From Cricetomys ansorgei (Eukaryota; Chordata; Mammalia; Rodentia; Nesomyidae): 64,000 bases of DNA. A model generated the notes under the pieces. The model ran no database searches. It was not told the DNA's origin and was given only the letters and a program-made list of their open reading frames with translations. Position 1 is the first letter of the stretch, and each line of letters starts with the position of its first letter. Where the stretch lies: positions 186,001 to 250,000 of the forward strand of contig JAMJFZ010001137.1 of assembly GCA_026225945.1 (NCBI GenBank), given 5' to 3'. Made by a program: the position numbers and the translations under genes. Below, one piece after another: positions 23,982 through 36,985 of the stretch.

Positions 23982-24275
23982 GAGTGTGGTGTGAATGAAA
24001 TTGGCCCCCATAGGTCAATAGGAAGTGGCACTTTTAGGAGGTTTGTCCTTGTTGGAGAAAGTATATCACTGGTGGATGTCTTTGAGGTTACAGAACACAA
24101 TCCAGGCCCAGTGGCACACTGTCTCTTCCCGCTGCCTGCCAGATCTGGATGTAGAACTCTCAGCTATCTCTCCAGTACCAGGTCTACTATCATGCTGCCA
24201 TGCTTCCCATCATGATGCTAATGGACTATCCTCTGAGCATTACTCCCCCATCCTCCTACATACACCACCACACCA
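23982..24275 (+). mobile_element. URR1-like rodent interspersed repeat
   Basis: The series GGAAGTGGCACTTTTAGGAG, CCTTGTTGGAGAAAG, CCGCTGCCTGCCAGATCTG, ATGCTGCCATGCTTCCCATC and TAATGGACTATCC matches a very common rodent repeat that I remember as URR1. The family name is from memory. It sits in the intron of the serpin remnant and occurs again at 56661-56940. Confidence 0.55.
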
Positions 24276-24380
24276 GTGTCCCTGAATTTCTTAAGATTTA
24301 AAACTTGTGGTTGAGGTAAACAGAGCCACCCACCTTTAGACCCTGCCCACTCTGTCCAAGGTGAAAATATGTGTTAGAGG

Positions 24381-24560
24381 ATAAGAGGGTGAGGAAGAAG
24401 AGGACAGAGGGGGGCCGAGGAGGTGAGGAAAGACAAGGAGTAAGATAGAGAAAAATGAGGGGACTGGAGGCAGCTAATGAAGGTGATGGAGAGGAGACAG
24501 GAGGTGAGGATGGAGCCAAGCAAAAGAGAGAGAGGAGAGAAGACCAGAAGGGGAGGAGAA
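24381..24560. repeat. Purine-rich (GA) tract
   Basis: A G/A-dominated stretch (GAGGAAGAAG, GGAGAAGGATGG and similar). The open frames over it are compositional. The counterpart in B' is about 57030-57240. Confidence 0.7.
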
Positions 24561-25294
24561 GGATGGAAGGCACAGGTGAGGAAATGGAGCAGCTGAGCCC
24601 CTGTACCCAGGGCAGTGGCAGGCCTGCAGAGGAGCTCAGGGACCTCAGCATCTTGGCGGCGTCCAATCCCTCTTCATAGTCAGATCGATGCAACCATTCA
24701 TTAAAAGAAGTATTCAACTATAGTTTCCTCCAAATTTAACCATATAAAAGGGGCTCCTCAGATTGTTCAGCAGAAATGACTCAGGGGAAGAGCTGTCGTC
24801 TTCTTTGCCTTCTAGTTGATGGTGGAGCCTGCTCCTTGGCCATGGGTTGTAGGAGGGAAATGAAGTCCCTGACCCTAAGGCAGCTCTTGTCATCTGTAAA
24901 CATGACAGGGCTGCTGCCTCTCACAGAGGGACTCTGCAACTGTCAGGGCTCCCCCAGCTTAGATAGCAGTTCATGGCCTAGTAAATTCTCAATACTTCCT
25001 CTGTATGGATGGTCAGAAGGTACAGGTTCCATGATTTGGTCCAGAGCATAGCCCATGGCACATGCATATTTCATAAGCAGGGGACAGAGATAGGAGAAAA
25101 GACTATGTGAACCCCCTATATGTCCCTTGATTCCAACCCAGTGATTTCCCCAGGCACAACTCTTGCCACAACTCCTCTCAACAAACCAGGCTACAGTCCA
25201 TAGTCAGTACCACAGAGTCCTGGAAAGTTTTTAAACATCCCCAGAGGTAAGGAAGTCTGGGCATTATCTGCAGAGAAATGCCAACTGCCAGTAC

Positions 25295-25344
25295 CTGTGA
25301 TCGTTGTGTTCTAATTGAGGTTCCTACCTGCCAGAAGCTGTGTT
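25295..25344 (-). pseudogene. Serpina3-like: Candidate noncoding exon 1 of the Serpina3-like pseudogene (B copy)
   Basis: On the minus strand a TATA-like AGGATAAATAGG at about 25364-25375 is followed about 30 bases later by an inferred start near 25344. The exon then ends CGATCACAG with intron GTACTGG, the GT being 25293-25294. A short noncoding first exon before the signal-peptide exon is the usual arrangement in this serpin family. The start is inferred only from TATA spacing. Confidence 0.5.
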
Positions 25345-25363
25345 CTCTGCTGTGCACATGATG

Positions 25364-25375
25364 CCTATTTATCCT
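25364..25375 (-). promoter_or_regulatory. TATA-like box of the serpin remnant (B copy)
   Basis: The minus-strand core ATAAATA is unchanged between the two B copies, although the flanks differ by roughly one base in eight. No function is shown, because the downstream gene is broken. Confidence 0.45.
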
Positions 25376-25866
25376 CACCAGTGACTCCTCCCTTTTAGGA
25401 AATGCTGCCTGGACAAAGTATGTGCTGTGTATAAACTGGAAATGGATAAAGATGTTGATTACTGGCAATGTGCATTTACGGGATTGATCAGAATCACCTC
25501 CTGACCAGAAAATTGACAAAAGTGTTCTGAACAAGAACCCCACTCGTCTCCTGGGTTGAGCTTCTATTCATCTAATGGTTCAAAGGAGAATGTTGAAGGG
25601 ATAGAAGTCAGGTGCAAATGTCAGGGTCTGAGCTGCTGCAGGTCTTTCATGCTCTGTGCTTCATCATTTTCTTCCTTTTGGTTAGAATATGATTTAAATG
25701 CTGCCCTTGTGAAGATCTGAAGATGGACTTGAGCACACATGAGGAAGGGAATAACTGGATCTCTTCGTGTCTCTTCCCAATGTAGACACATTGGATTAAT
25801 ATCCCTTTCCTGCTCTTTATTATTGTTTGCCAGTATTAATTGGATTATTGGGGTATCCAAGTTTGA
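25376..25866. other. Upstream flank of the serpin remnant to the array edge
   Basis: Nothing further is recognised. The sequence becomes alignable to the array unit at about 25867, in the segment reading GTGGCCTTGATCTGGAC. Confidence 0.4.
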
Positions 25867-28800
25867 GTGGCCTTGATCTGGACGAGTATGTCATGTTTCA
25901 GGGTCAGCATCGGGTAGAGATGAACAGGAGGTCAGAAGATAAAGAGTGCAGAAGATAGAGAAGGTGAAATAGAGTGGAGTCAGGAGGTCTGTCACAATCT
26001 GTGTCTTGTACAGACTAAAATAATTGAGAAGCTTATCAATTTCAAATTGTTTCTTGGGGTTTTGCCACCCCAACTAATAATTACAGGCTCCCTCATCCTC
26101 AGGGTCTGCCTGTCCTCAACCTGTCCACGCTGGGATTTCTTGTGTGCATAGCCTCAGCTGCTAGAGTTCTGTCACAGGGCTCTCTTAAATGCACCAGTTT
26201 CCCTCTCCTCTTCTTTGCCTTCACCTCGCTCAACCTCAGTTCTGCTCTCCTCCATCATCTAATCTCCTCCTTTGCCTGCTCTGTCTTCTTTCTCTTCCTA
26301 TCTTTTCTCCCCTTTCGCTCCCTTTCTACCTCTTCCTCTGACAAGTTACATCTGAGCATATCCACGAGTACGCCCAGAGACACTTCCCATCAAAAGCTAT
26401 GAGAGTGCTAGGAGTTTGGCTTACTGGTAGGGTGCTTGTCCATCAAGAACAAGATCATATGTCCAGTTTCCACCCCCACCCAGTGAAGAGGAAAAGGTCA
26501 CAAAAAGGACTTAGGACATGGAACAACAGAGGTTTTGTCAAGTCTGTGGTCAACAGTGTGACTTGTGAAAGGCCCTGAGCCAGAACCACCAGCCTGGCTC
26601 CTCTTGTGTGCCTTAAACATGTAGGTAGGTAATCCATGCTTATTTTTCCAAGCTACATTCTAAGGGAAATTATTCTGCTTCAGCCAATGAGTAAAAAGAC
26701 TAATCTCCCTTGGGGCTCACAGGACATAAGGAGGAAGTACCTACAGAGTCATCAGAAGACCACATGCACTCTCACACTGAAATGCCTAAGGGAAGGCAAT
26801 CTTGTTCTGACTCCATTTTGTTTTCACTTAGATGTTCTCAACCCTTTACAGCCCTCACTCAAGTGGTCCTGACTGGCTTGGCAACACATTTGAGATTTTC
26901 ATGGTTTTGATGATGGTCCAGATGTATTCTGATAAGAAATAGTTAAAGTAAACTAAAATAACAAAGGAAGTTATAATTCATAATGTCATATTTTGAAAGA
27001 ATGACTGCTCTGTGCCAGAAAAAAATGTTGCAAGGTTAATCTGACCATCATTCCTCTGCATGCAAATAACAATATTTGTGATTTTCACCTTCAAAAATGC
27101 AGTGCACCTGTGCTCAGGCAACAAGAGCCTGTTCAGAGGCAGAAGGATGTTCTTGATCTGGCCATTAGAAAAAATCCTTATAATCATCAAATGTTTGAAT
27201 ATTTTGATCGCCAATGACTCTCACTCGGATCATTTCAAACCACAGCATTGCATCAGACGGGATTCCTCCCTAGGTAGAACCCCCATTATCTGACCTTCTA
27301 TCTTTTACTCCAAAGACTCCATGATGGCCACCCCAGTCTATCTTAATGCTTTAGACCTTCTTTCATCCTCACCATTATCTGCTGGGTTGGGTCCCATAGA
27401 TAACTGTCTACTGTGCAAGCACCAAGGTCACATGGCAGTTACTGTGGCGACAAACCAAATTCTGAATCACACCAGGTTGGATGGTGACGTCTTTGCCATC
27501 AACACAGCTGTGGGCCAGATGATCTATAGTTAGCCTGGCTGTGAGGAGACATTAAACCTATCCGTTGAAGAAAGATACAACCTTCCTGTTGGTGTATTTA
27601 TTATCCAAATGTTAGATTTCCTCAAAAATCTAGATAGAGATGCCTGAGCTTCAGACATTTCCACTATCCTGGGGGTGTCTCCTCTGTCTCCCAGAACCAG
27701 AAACCCTAAACGTTGCATGTACAAAGCAAACCAAACTTCTACCACTAAGCTCCATCCTCTGCCCTCTTTGCTTTCTCCTTGAACACTGCATTGATGTGTG
27801 TCAGTGGGTTTCTGACTGTGTATGTGTGCATCAATTTGCCCATCCCACTGGAGGACAAAGATCAGGCTCAGCTGTCCATCATTCCCAGGAGCCATCCATC
27901 TGCGTTTGTGTACAGGGTCTCTTGCCTGGCCTGTATCTCACTGTATGATCTAGGCTGTCTGACTTAGGTTTCCCAGGGATTGACCTGTCTTCGCCTTCCC
28001 AGAGGACAGGTCCATGGAACCACATTTGGATTTTTCTTCATCAAGGTTTATATCTTGTGTTCGGGCGGTTTATGTGTTAAGGGCTTCGTACAGAGTCGAT
28101 GTGGCCATTCCCCTGTCATTTCAAATGCTCACGAATATTTAGTTTTCTCATTTATCTTTTGTTCGCTGTCTGTTTGGAAGATGACTATCCAGTTATATAA
28201 ACTTGTTGAGTTACAATTTAGTCAACTTTATGCCTCAGATCTGAACAAAGTCACAAAAAATTAAACAGTGAAAACTCATCATTATGAAACTGACAAGGTA
28301 CACTTGGTGATAAAGTGCCTTTAAACATTTACCTAGACATTCCCAGGTTTTCAATTTACTGAACCATCTATTAGGATACATGGACAGAATTTTAGAAAGA
28401 AGGTAAAGAACTTCTCTTTGGTTTTCATCAATAGATTACAAGACACAGAATGCAGAAGCAAATGAAGTATTTAAGGAAATATTGCTCTTAAGAAGAGTGT
28501 ATTCAATGTTTTACACTCAGTGCTGCTCACTCATCCTTAAGTTGCTCTCAGTGACCTGATAGTTTTTTAAAGTTGTCTATATACTTTGTTTGCACATGCT
28601 CAGCTGACCTTGATTGGGTTACCATTGATCTGGACCCCCATGACATTCTTCAGTGAAAGTGACTTTGGAGAACTGAGCTGCAGAAGAGAAAGTGCATAGA
28701 CCACAGAGAGGATGAAAGAGCATGGAACCTGAGGTCTTTCACAAGCTGAGTTTGTATGGGATAAACATAATCAGAAGCTCAGCGTATACACAAATTTTCA

Positions 28801-29318
28801 GGGAGACACAGGACAGAGATAGCACCAACCATCTTGCATTGAGAGGAAGAAAGCACGATAGAATATCAAACAATGGAATCATAAGGTTGGCATCTCAAGA
28901 GCTTCGTAGAAAAAGCAAACAGCATCAAGGGACTGATAGGATATTCCCTCACGGAGAGAGATGGGTTATGAGGATATGAAACTGCAGATTCCCCAAGGCC
29001 GTATCCCCTTAGAGCACTGCCAGCTCGTCAAGGAAAATTTCTAGTTTTGAGAAGGAGCTGTGTTCATTCTCCATATATCATAAGATCAAGAAAATCTTCA
29101 GTAGATCATTCGAGACATTGCCAAATTTGCGCTAATGACTTTGATGTGGTCACAGACAAAGGACAATCACATATCTAGAGTTATTTGCAGGCAGTTGTGG
29201 ATATTAAGTTCACAGCAAAGCTGGGAGATCTCTGATGTCCATTTCATATGATATCTGATGACATACATACCCTCTGAGTAGGTGACCTATATTGATCTAC
29301 CTTGTTAATGAGTCTAAA
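25867..29318. repeat. Unit tail plus edge unit X1 (long type, internally deleted)
   Basis: The segment 25867-26033 is the tail of one unit. The sequence then jumps to the equivalent of 59856 in the next unit, so the landmark itself and about 1.16 kb are missing. The remainder is a diverged long-type unit, about 4% different from X1'' over 250 bases near 27190-27440. The extra stretch at about 27010-27362 is absent from internal units. The ID-like SINE is at 26407-26497. An antisense B1/B4-like SINE lies at about 27845-28035. No gene is recognised. Confidence 0.82.
26407..26497 (+). mobile_element. ID-like SINE in X1
   Basis: A diverged copy with GTCCATCAAGAACAAGATC and a C-rich segment before the A-rich end. 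Shared with X1''. Confidence 0.62.
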
Positions 29319-32300
29319 TAGTTTTACTTGAAAGTCAATGGCTATTATGTTATGTTCATCTCAGGTGTGTGATGAAACATTATCTGTGGAACTCAGAAAA
29401 GATCAGATAATTTGCCTGTGGAAGGGAATATCCCACCTCTGCCCAATAATGAAGATTTCTTCCATGAGTTAAATCGAATCTTCAACATAATGGTGTGTTT
29501 TCTATGAGAGCTTCAGTTATCACTTGCATTTCATGGATGGAATGTGGGCAGCAAGATTCGGAGGGTAAGAGAAGCTTCAATTATATAAAGATTCATGCTG
29601 TTTTTCCTTTTTACTTTTGGTTTTTGATTACTTTTGTTTTAGGAAATAGAATATTGCTACATATTTCAGTGTATAGTTTGAATGAAAAGTTATTCAGAGA
29701 ATCAGGGTTTTGAACTCTTGTCCTCCAGCTGGTGACTTTGCTTTTACAGGACAGGGTTTATCTTTGTAGAAACTCTGAGAGGCAGAGGGTGATAGCCCTT
29801 TGGTGTTCTTCCCAAGATTTCTGTCTCCTGATCATTCAGGTGGAACATGCTGATCCCCTTCTAGAACCACAGAATGAAAATTGGCCTGCCATGTTTTCTA
29901 GAAACTAAAAGCCATAAAAATCTATCATCTTCAAGTTGCAATTGTGGGATATTGTGTTCCATCAACAAGGAAACAACTAACATTCCCAGCATGCCTCATC
30001 CTCATGATCTGCATGTCTCAGCTTCTTTTTGCTGGGATTACATGTTTTTACAGAATCAGTTTCTGCAACTCTGCCACAAGCCTCTTCTAATCCCTCTCAC
30101 ATCCCCTGTTCCTTCTCTTGCCAATCCTCTCTCTTTCCCAGCCTAAGCTCTGCTGAACATCCTCTACTCCTCTTTCCCACCTTATTATTCCTCTTCCTTT
30201 CCCTCTGATAAGTTAAATCTGTTCATCTCTTTGAAGTAGGCTCAGAGAGATTTTCCATCAAATCCATGAGAGGGCTCGGAGTTTTGGTTAAAAGGTAGGG
30301 TGCTTGTCCGTCAAGTACAGGATTGTGTGATCAGTCCCCACTACTAGGGTGAAAAGGAAAAGGTGACAAGAAAAATTTTGGACGTGGAACAACAGACCTC
30401 TTGTCTGGTCTGCAGTCAACAGTTAGCTTTGTGAAAGGCCCTTAGCCAGAATCACCAGCCTGGGGCCTCATGTGTGCCTAAAACACAGATAAATAATCCA
30501 TGTTTGTTGTTCCAAGCTGACCTTATCGGGATATTATTAGTCTTCAGCAGATGAGTGAGAAGACTAATCTACTTCTGGGAGGACAGGTCAGAAGGAGAAA
30601 GTAGATAGAGACTCATCAGAAGACTTCATGCAGTCTCACACTGAAATGTCTAAGGCAAAGCCATATTGTTCTTTCTCCATTTCATTTTTACGTACATGTT
30701 CTGAGATCTCTATGCCCCTCACACAAGTGGTCTTGTCTTCCTTGGCATCATGTTTGAGATTTTCGTGGGTTTTTACCATGAAAACGAATTAATTAAGTAA
30801 GTAAACTAGTAAAGGAAACTTAAAAGCAGAGCAAGCTAGGAGTCATATTTATAGTCATATTGTGCAGGAATTTCTGTACTTTCATCGTCACCTGCATTCT
30901 AAGTTTGTTTCCATAGGTAACTGTCTATTATGCATGCAAGCAAGGCCACATGGTAGTTTCTGCTGAGAAAAGACAAAGCCTGAAGCAGACGAACAGGGTA
31001 TCCACTAACATAGCTCTGGGCTCTGAAAATCCAGTCAGAGCTTTACTCTGGGAAGGCATTAAACGCCACAGCTGTAGAAAGTTACAACTTTCATATTAGG
31101 GTACTGGAGTATTTATTATCCAAATGTTAGATTTCTTCAGAAATCGAGGTAGAGATTCATTAGCTTTAGACATTCATTATTCTCCTTGGGGCATCTCCTC
31201 TGTCTCACAGAACTGGAAACCCAAAACTTTGCACATACCAGGCAAGCCAGAGTTCCACCACTATGCTCCATGCTCATTCCTCTTTCTCTTCCTCTTTGAA
31301 AATTCTTTGATATGTGTCGTCACACATCCTGAATGTGTCTGTGTGTATCAGTGTAGTCATCCTTCAGGAGGTCAGGGGTCAAACTCAGCTGTCAATCATT
31401 TGGAGGTGCCATCGATCTTGGTTTTCATACAGGGTCTCTTCTTCGCCCTGGAACTCACTGCGTGTTCTAGGGTGGCTGACCTCAGAGTCCCAGGAATCCC
31501 CCTGTCTCCACTCCTGCAAAGCACAGGTTCATTCTACCACATTTGGGTTTTCACTTCGGCATGGGTGTGACTTGGCTTAAACTGGTGTGTGGGAAGGACT
31601 TGCTACAGAGCCTATGTAGACATTGGAACTAGGTTTCAAATATTCTCCTCTTTTTCTCTGTTTTCTGTCGTGGCACACATACAGATAAACATCAAGTATT
31701 TCTTCGAAAATGTTGTATTTGAGGCTCAGGTCCTGTAGACTTCACAAATGAAGGGCAGAAGGCTCTGAAGGCTAATCTAAAACCCTGTGTGCAGTAACAG
31801 AAAGGGGTCCATGGCTCTGCTGCAGTAGTGAAAGCCATTTCATGTGATTTTATCATTGTGTCATCCAAGGTGGAAACTTTCCCTAGACCCTCTGAGGCAC
31901 CATTGGGCAAAAGAAATTCAACAATGAACATTTCGTTCACATCCTTAGGGACTTCTGTCTCTATTTCTTGACTTTCTCTTTTTTTCCCGTCTGTTTGAAA
32001 GTAGACTGTCCCGATTTTCCATGGGGTTGAGCTACAATTTATTTAAATTTGTGACTCAGATCTGAACAAAGCCACAGAAAATCACACAGTTAAAACCCAT
32101 CAATATGAAACTTACATGGTATACTTGGTGATAACCTGCCTTTAAACATTAACCTAGAGAGTAATATGTTTTTAATTTACTGAATCTTCTAGTGGGATCC
32201 ATGGACAGAATTTTAGAATGAAGGTAAAGAACTTTTCTTTGCCCTTCATCATTAGATTAAAAGACTCAGAATGCAGAAGCAAATGAAGCCTTAATGGAAG

Positions 32301-33146
32301 CAGTGCTCTTAAGAATTGTGCATTCAGTGTTTTACACTCAGTGCTTCACACTCATCCTTCAGTGGTCTCATTGACCTGAGAGTTTTTTATGTTGTCTATA
32401 CACTGTGTTTGCACACCCTCAGACGACCGTGAATGGGTGGCCTTTGGATTGGATCCCATGACATTGTTTAGTGACAGTATCTTTGGAGAAATGAGCTGCA
32501 GAAGAGAAAGTGCATAGAATACAGAGAAGATAAAAGAGTGTGGAATGTGGGGTTCATTCAGAATTTGACTTTGTATGGGATAAGTTTAACAAGAGGCTCA
32601 TCGTATACACAGTTCTTCCGGGAACACAGGAAAGAGTCATCACAAACCATCTTGCATTGAGACAAAGACAGCATGAATGGCATGATAGAATATCAAACAA
32701 GGAGTACACATGGCATCTGAAGAGCATGGAAGAGAGAGCACACAGCAGCTTTGGGACTGATAGCCATATACCCTCACAGTGAGTGACGTGGGATATGAGG
32801 ATATGAAACTACAGATTCCCCAAGGCTGTGCCCCCCTTAGAGCACTGCCAGCTCTTCAAAGCACATTCCAGGTTTTGAGAAGCAGTTGTGTCCATACTCC
32901 ATACATCACACCATGGAGAAAAGCTTCAGTTTATCATTCCAGCCATTGCCAGTATTGGGCTACTGACTTGATGTAAGCACAGACACAGGACAATCACATA
33001 TCCAGAATGATTTTCATGCAGTTGTGTATATTTCCGTTAACAGTAAAGCTGGGAGGTCTCTGATGTCCATTTCATATGATATCTGATATCATACATAGCG
33101 TTTGTGTAGGTGACCTATAATGTTCTACCTTGTATATTAGTCTAAA
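29319..33146. repeat. Tandem unit X2 (short type)
   Basis: A complete 3,828-base unit between the edge unit X1 and U1'. It is clearly more diverged from U1'-U4' than these are from one another. Its first ~860 bases match X2'' (63144-64000), which continues beyond the window. The ID-like SINE is at 30272-30362. It lacks the ~350-base stretch of X1 and so belongs to the short type. Confidence 0.87.
30272..30362 (+). mobile_element. ID-like SINE in X2
   Basis: Box B reads TGATCAGTCCCCACTAC, and AGGGTGCTTGTCCGTC is preserved. Confidence 0.65.
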
Positions 33147-36100
33147 TAGTTTTACTTGAGAGTCAATGGATATTATGTTAGGTTCATCTCAGGTGTATGA
33201 TGAAACATTATCTGTGGAACTCAGAAAAGCTCACATAATTTACCTGTGAAGGGGACATTCCACCTCCGCACAATCATGAAGATTTATTCAATGATCAGAA
33301 TTGAATTTTGAGTACAATTGTGTCTTTTCTATGAGAGCTTCAGTTATCCCTTGCATTTCATGGATTAAATGTGGGCAGCAAGATTGGGAGGGCTTGAGAA
33401 GCCATTAAAGATGTATGCTGTTTTTCCTCTTTCCTTCTTGATTTTGATTACTTTTGTTTCAGAAAATAGAGTCTTGCTTCATATTTCAGTATATGGATTG
33501 AATGAAAAGTTCTTTAGAGACTCAAGCATTTGAACTCTTGTACTCCAGATGGAGACATTGGTTTTAAAGCACAGAGTCAGTCTTTGTAGAAATACTTAGA
33601 GGCAGAGGGTGATATCTCAATGGAGTTCTCCCCAAGATATCTGTCTCCTGATCCTTAGGGTGGAACATGCTGGTCCTAATCTGGAACTGCAGAATGAAAA
33701 TTGGTCTGCGATGTTTCCTAGAAACCAAGAGCCATAATGAATCTATCATCTTCAAGTTGCAATTGTGGGATCTTGTGATCCATCAACAAGGAAACAATTA
33801 ACATTCCCAGGCTGTCTCATTCTCATGATCTGCCTGTCTCAGTGTCTTCTTACTGGGATTACATGTGTTTACAGCTTCAGGTCCTGCAGATCTGCCACAA
33901 GCCTCTTCTAACCCCTCTCACCAGCCCTGTTCCCTCTCTTGCCTATCCTCGCTCCTCGTCCAGCTTCAGCTCTGCTGATCCATCCTCTACTCCTCCTTTC
34001 CCTCCTTCCTCTTCCTCTTCCTTACCTTCAGATAAGTTATATTTTTTCATCTGTTTGAAGTAGGATCTGAGAGATTCTCCATTAAAAGCCATGAAAGGGC
34101 TGGGAGTTTGGCTTACAGGTAGGGTGCTTGTCCAACGAGACCAGGATCTTGAGTTCAGTCCCCACTACTCGGGTGAAAAGGAAAAGTTCAAAAGAAAGAC
34201 TTTGGACATGGAACAACAGATCTCTTGTCAAGTCTGCAGTCAACAATTAGTTAGCTTTGTGAAAGGCCATGAGCCAGAATCACCAGCATAGGGCCGCATG
34301 TGTGCCCGACACACAGATAAATAATCCATGTTTGTTGTTCCAAGCTTCCCTTTTAGGGACATTATTAGTCTTCAGCAGAGAAGTGAGAAGACTAATCTCC
34401 TTCTGGGAGGACAGGACAGAAGAAGAAAGTGGCTACAGACAAATCAGAAGACATCATGCAGTCTCACACTGAAATGTCTAAGGCAAAGCCATCTCGTTCT
34501 TTCTCCATTTCATTTTTAGGAACATGTTCTGAGATCTCTATGCCCCTCACACAAGTGTTCTTCTCTTCCTTTGCATCATATATGAGATTTTCATGGTTTC
34601 GACCTAGAAAATGAATTAATTAATTAATTAATCTAGTAAAGGAAACATAAAAGCAGAGCAAGCTAAGAGTCATATATAATGTGGTATTGGGCAGGAATTT
34701 CTGTACTTTCATTCTCACCTGCATTCTGAGTTTGTGTTCATAGGTGACTGTCTACTATGCATGCATCAAAGGCCACATGGTAGTTTCTGCTGAGACAAGA
34801 CAAAGCTTGAAGCAGACCAGCAAGTTTCTCTAAAACACAGCTGTGGGCTCTAATGACCCATTCAGAGCCTGACTTTGAGGAGACATTAAACCCCACAGCT
34901 GAAGAAAGATACAACTTTCATATTAGGGTACTGGAGGATTTATTATCCAAATGTTAGATTTCTTTAGAAATCTAGGTAGAGAAGCATGCGTTTCAGACAT
35001 TCCCTACTCTCCTGGTGGAGTCTTCTCTGTCTCACAGACCTGGGAACCCAAAACTTTGCACATACCAGGCAAGACAGAGTCATACCACTAAGCTCCATCC
35101 TCATCCCCCTTTCTCTTCCTCTTTGGAGATTCGTTGATGTTTGTCATCACACATCCTGAATGTGTGTGTGTGTGTATCAATGTATTCATCCATCAGGAGG
35201 TCAGGGGTCAACCTCAGCTGTCAATCATTTGGAGGTGCCATTGACCTTGGTTTTCATACAGTCTCTTCTTAGTCCTGGAACTTACTGCATGTTCTAGGCT
35301 GGTTGATCTCATAGTCCCAGAAATTCCCCTTTCTCCACAGTTCCATAGCACAGGTTCATTCTACCACATTTGGGTTTGCATTTCAACATGGGTGTGACTT
35401 GGCATAACCTGGTGTGTGCGAAGGACTTGCTACAGAGCCTATGTGGACATTGGAACTATATTTCAAATATTCTCCTCTTTTTCTCCATTTTCTGTAGTGG
35501 CCCAGATAAAGATAAACATGCAGGCATTTGGTCCAAAATGTTGTATCTGAGGCTCAGGTCCTCTAGTCTTCACAAATAAAGAGCAGAAGGCTTTAAAGGC
35601 TGATCTAATACCCTGTGTGCAATGAAATAACAAGATCCATGGCTCAGCTCCATGAGTGGAAGCCATTTCAGGAGATTTTATCATTGTGTCATCCAAGACG
35701 GAAACATTCCCCTGAGCCTGTGAGGCATGATGGGACAATAGAAATTCATATTGATCCCTGCATTCACACCCTTAGGACCTTCTGTCTCCTTTTTTTGACT
35801 TTCTTATTTCTCTTTTGTTCCCTGTCTGTTTGAAAGTTGAGTGTCCAGATTTACTAGGGTGTAGAGGTACAATTTATTCAAATTTGTGACTCAGATCTGA
35901 ACAAAGTCACATAAAATTACACAGTGAAAACTCATCAATATGAAACTTAAGTGGTCTACTTGATGATAACCTGCCTTTAATCATTATGTTAGAGCGTCCC
36001 ATGTCTTTCATGTACTTAACCTTCAACTGGGATCCATAGGCAGAATTTTAGAAGGAAGGTAAAGAACTTTTCTTTGCCCTTCATCATTAGACTAAAAGAC

Positions 36101-36985
36101 TCAGAATGCAGAAGCAAATGAAACCTTTTAGATGTAGTGCACTTAAGAAGTGTGCATTCAATGTTTTACACTCAGCGCTTCTCACTCATCCTTCAGTTGG
36201 TCTCACTCACCTGAGAGTTTTTTTTATGTTGCCTATATACTGTGTTTGCACATCCTCAGAGGACCATTAATGGGTGGCCCCTTGTCTGGACCCCATATCA
36301 TTCTCGAGTGACATTATATTTGGAGAAATGATCTGCACAAGAGAAAATGCATAGAATACAGAGAAGATAAAAGAGTGTGGAATCTGAGTTTCATTCAGAA
36401 GCTGAGTTTGCGTGGAATAAGCTTAATAAGAGGCTCAACATATACACAAAATTTCGATGAGAGTCAGAACAGAGACAGCATAAACCATCTTGCATTGAGA
36501 CAAAGACAGCATGAAGGGCATGTTAGAATATCAAACAAGGGGAACACATGGCATCTCAAGAGTTTGGAAGTGAGAGCATACAGCAGTCTTGGGACTCATA
36601 GCCATATTCCCTAACACTGAGTGAGGTGGGTAATGAGGATATGAAGCTGCAGATTCGCCAAGGCCGTGCCCCTCTTAGAGAACTGCCAGCTCTTCCAAGC
36701 ACATTCCAGAAATTCAGAAGCTGCTTTGTCCATTCTCCATACATTACAACATTGAGAAAAACATCAGTTGATCATTCCAGCCGTTGCCAGAATTAGGCTA
36801 ATGATTATGATGTAGTCACAGACACAGGACAATCACATATCCAGAGTGCTTTGCAAGCAGTTGTGTATATTTCAGTTCACAGCAAAGCTGGGAGATCTCT
36901 GATGTCCATTTCATATGATATCTGATGACATACATAGTCTCTGTGTAGGTGACCTATAATGATCTACCATGTTTATTAGTCAAAA
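33147..36985. repeat. Tandem unit U1'
   Basis: Counterpart of U1 one higher-order turn downstream. The layout is the same, with the ID-like SINE at 34097-34187 and an ATTA run at about 34615-34634. The last ~200 bases read GCAAGCAGTTGTGTATATTT, whereas U1 has CTGTCAGTTGTGTATATATA, so this end of U1 has been changed. No gene is recognised. Confidence 0.88.
34097..34187 (+). mobile_element. ID-like SINE in U1'
   Basis: Retains TTCAGTCCCCACTACTCGGG, the less altered version of the U1 copy. Confidence 0.7.

Larger units (their letters stand above)
23726..25294 (-). other. Remnant intron 1 of the Serpina3-like pseudogene (B copy)
   Basis: This is about 1.57 kb between the GT donor at 25293-25294 and the destroyed acceptor at 23726-23727. 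It carries the URR1-like repeat (23982-24275) and a purine-rich tract (24381-24560). The rest is unassigned. A plus-strand ATATAAAAGG near 24743 is conserved in both copies, but I have no evidence that it acts as a promoter. Confidence 0.5.

Noticed and set aside
24298..24717. 139-codon minus-strand frame and its counterpart at 57004-57357
   Set aside because: Most of it is the complement of the purine-rich tract, and it lies in the intron of the serpin remnant.
24740..24755. Plus-strand TATA-like ATATAAAAGG, conserved at about 57407
   Set aside because: It lies inside the minus-strand intron, and no plus-strand exon or splice signal follows that I can support.
25178..25543. 121-codon minus-strand frame across the TATA-like box and exon 1
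   Set aside because: It crosses the inferred promoter, exon 1 and donor site. The B' counterpart is shorter, with a different reading.
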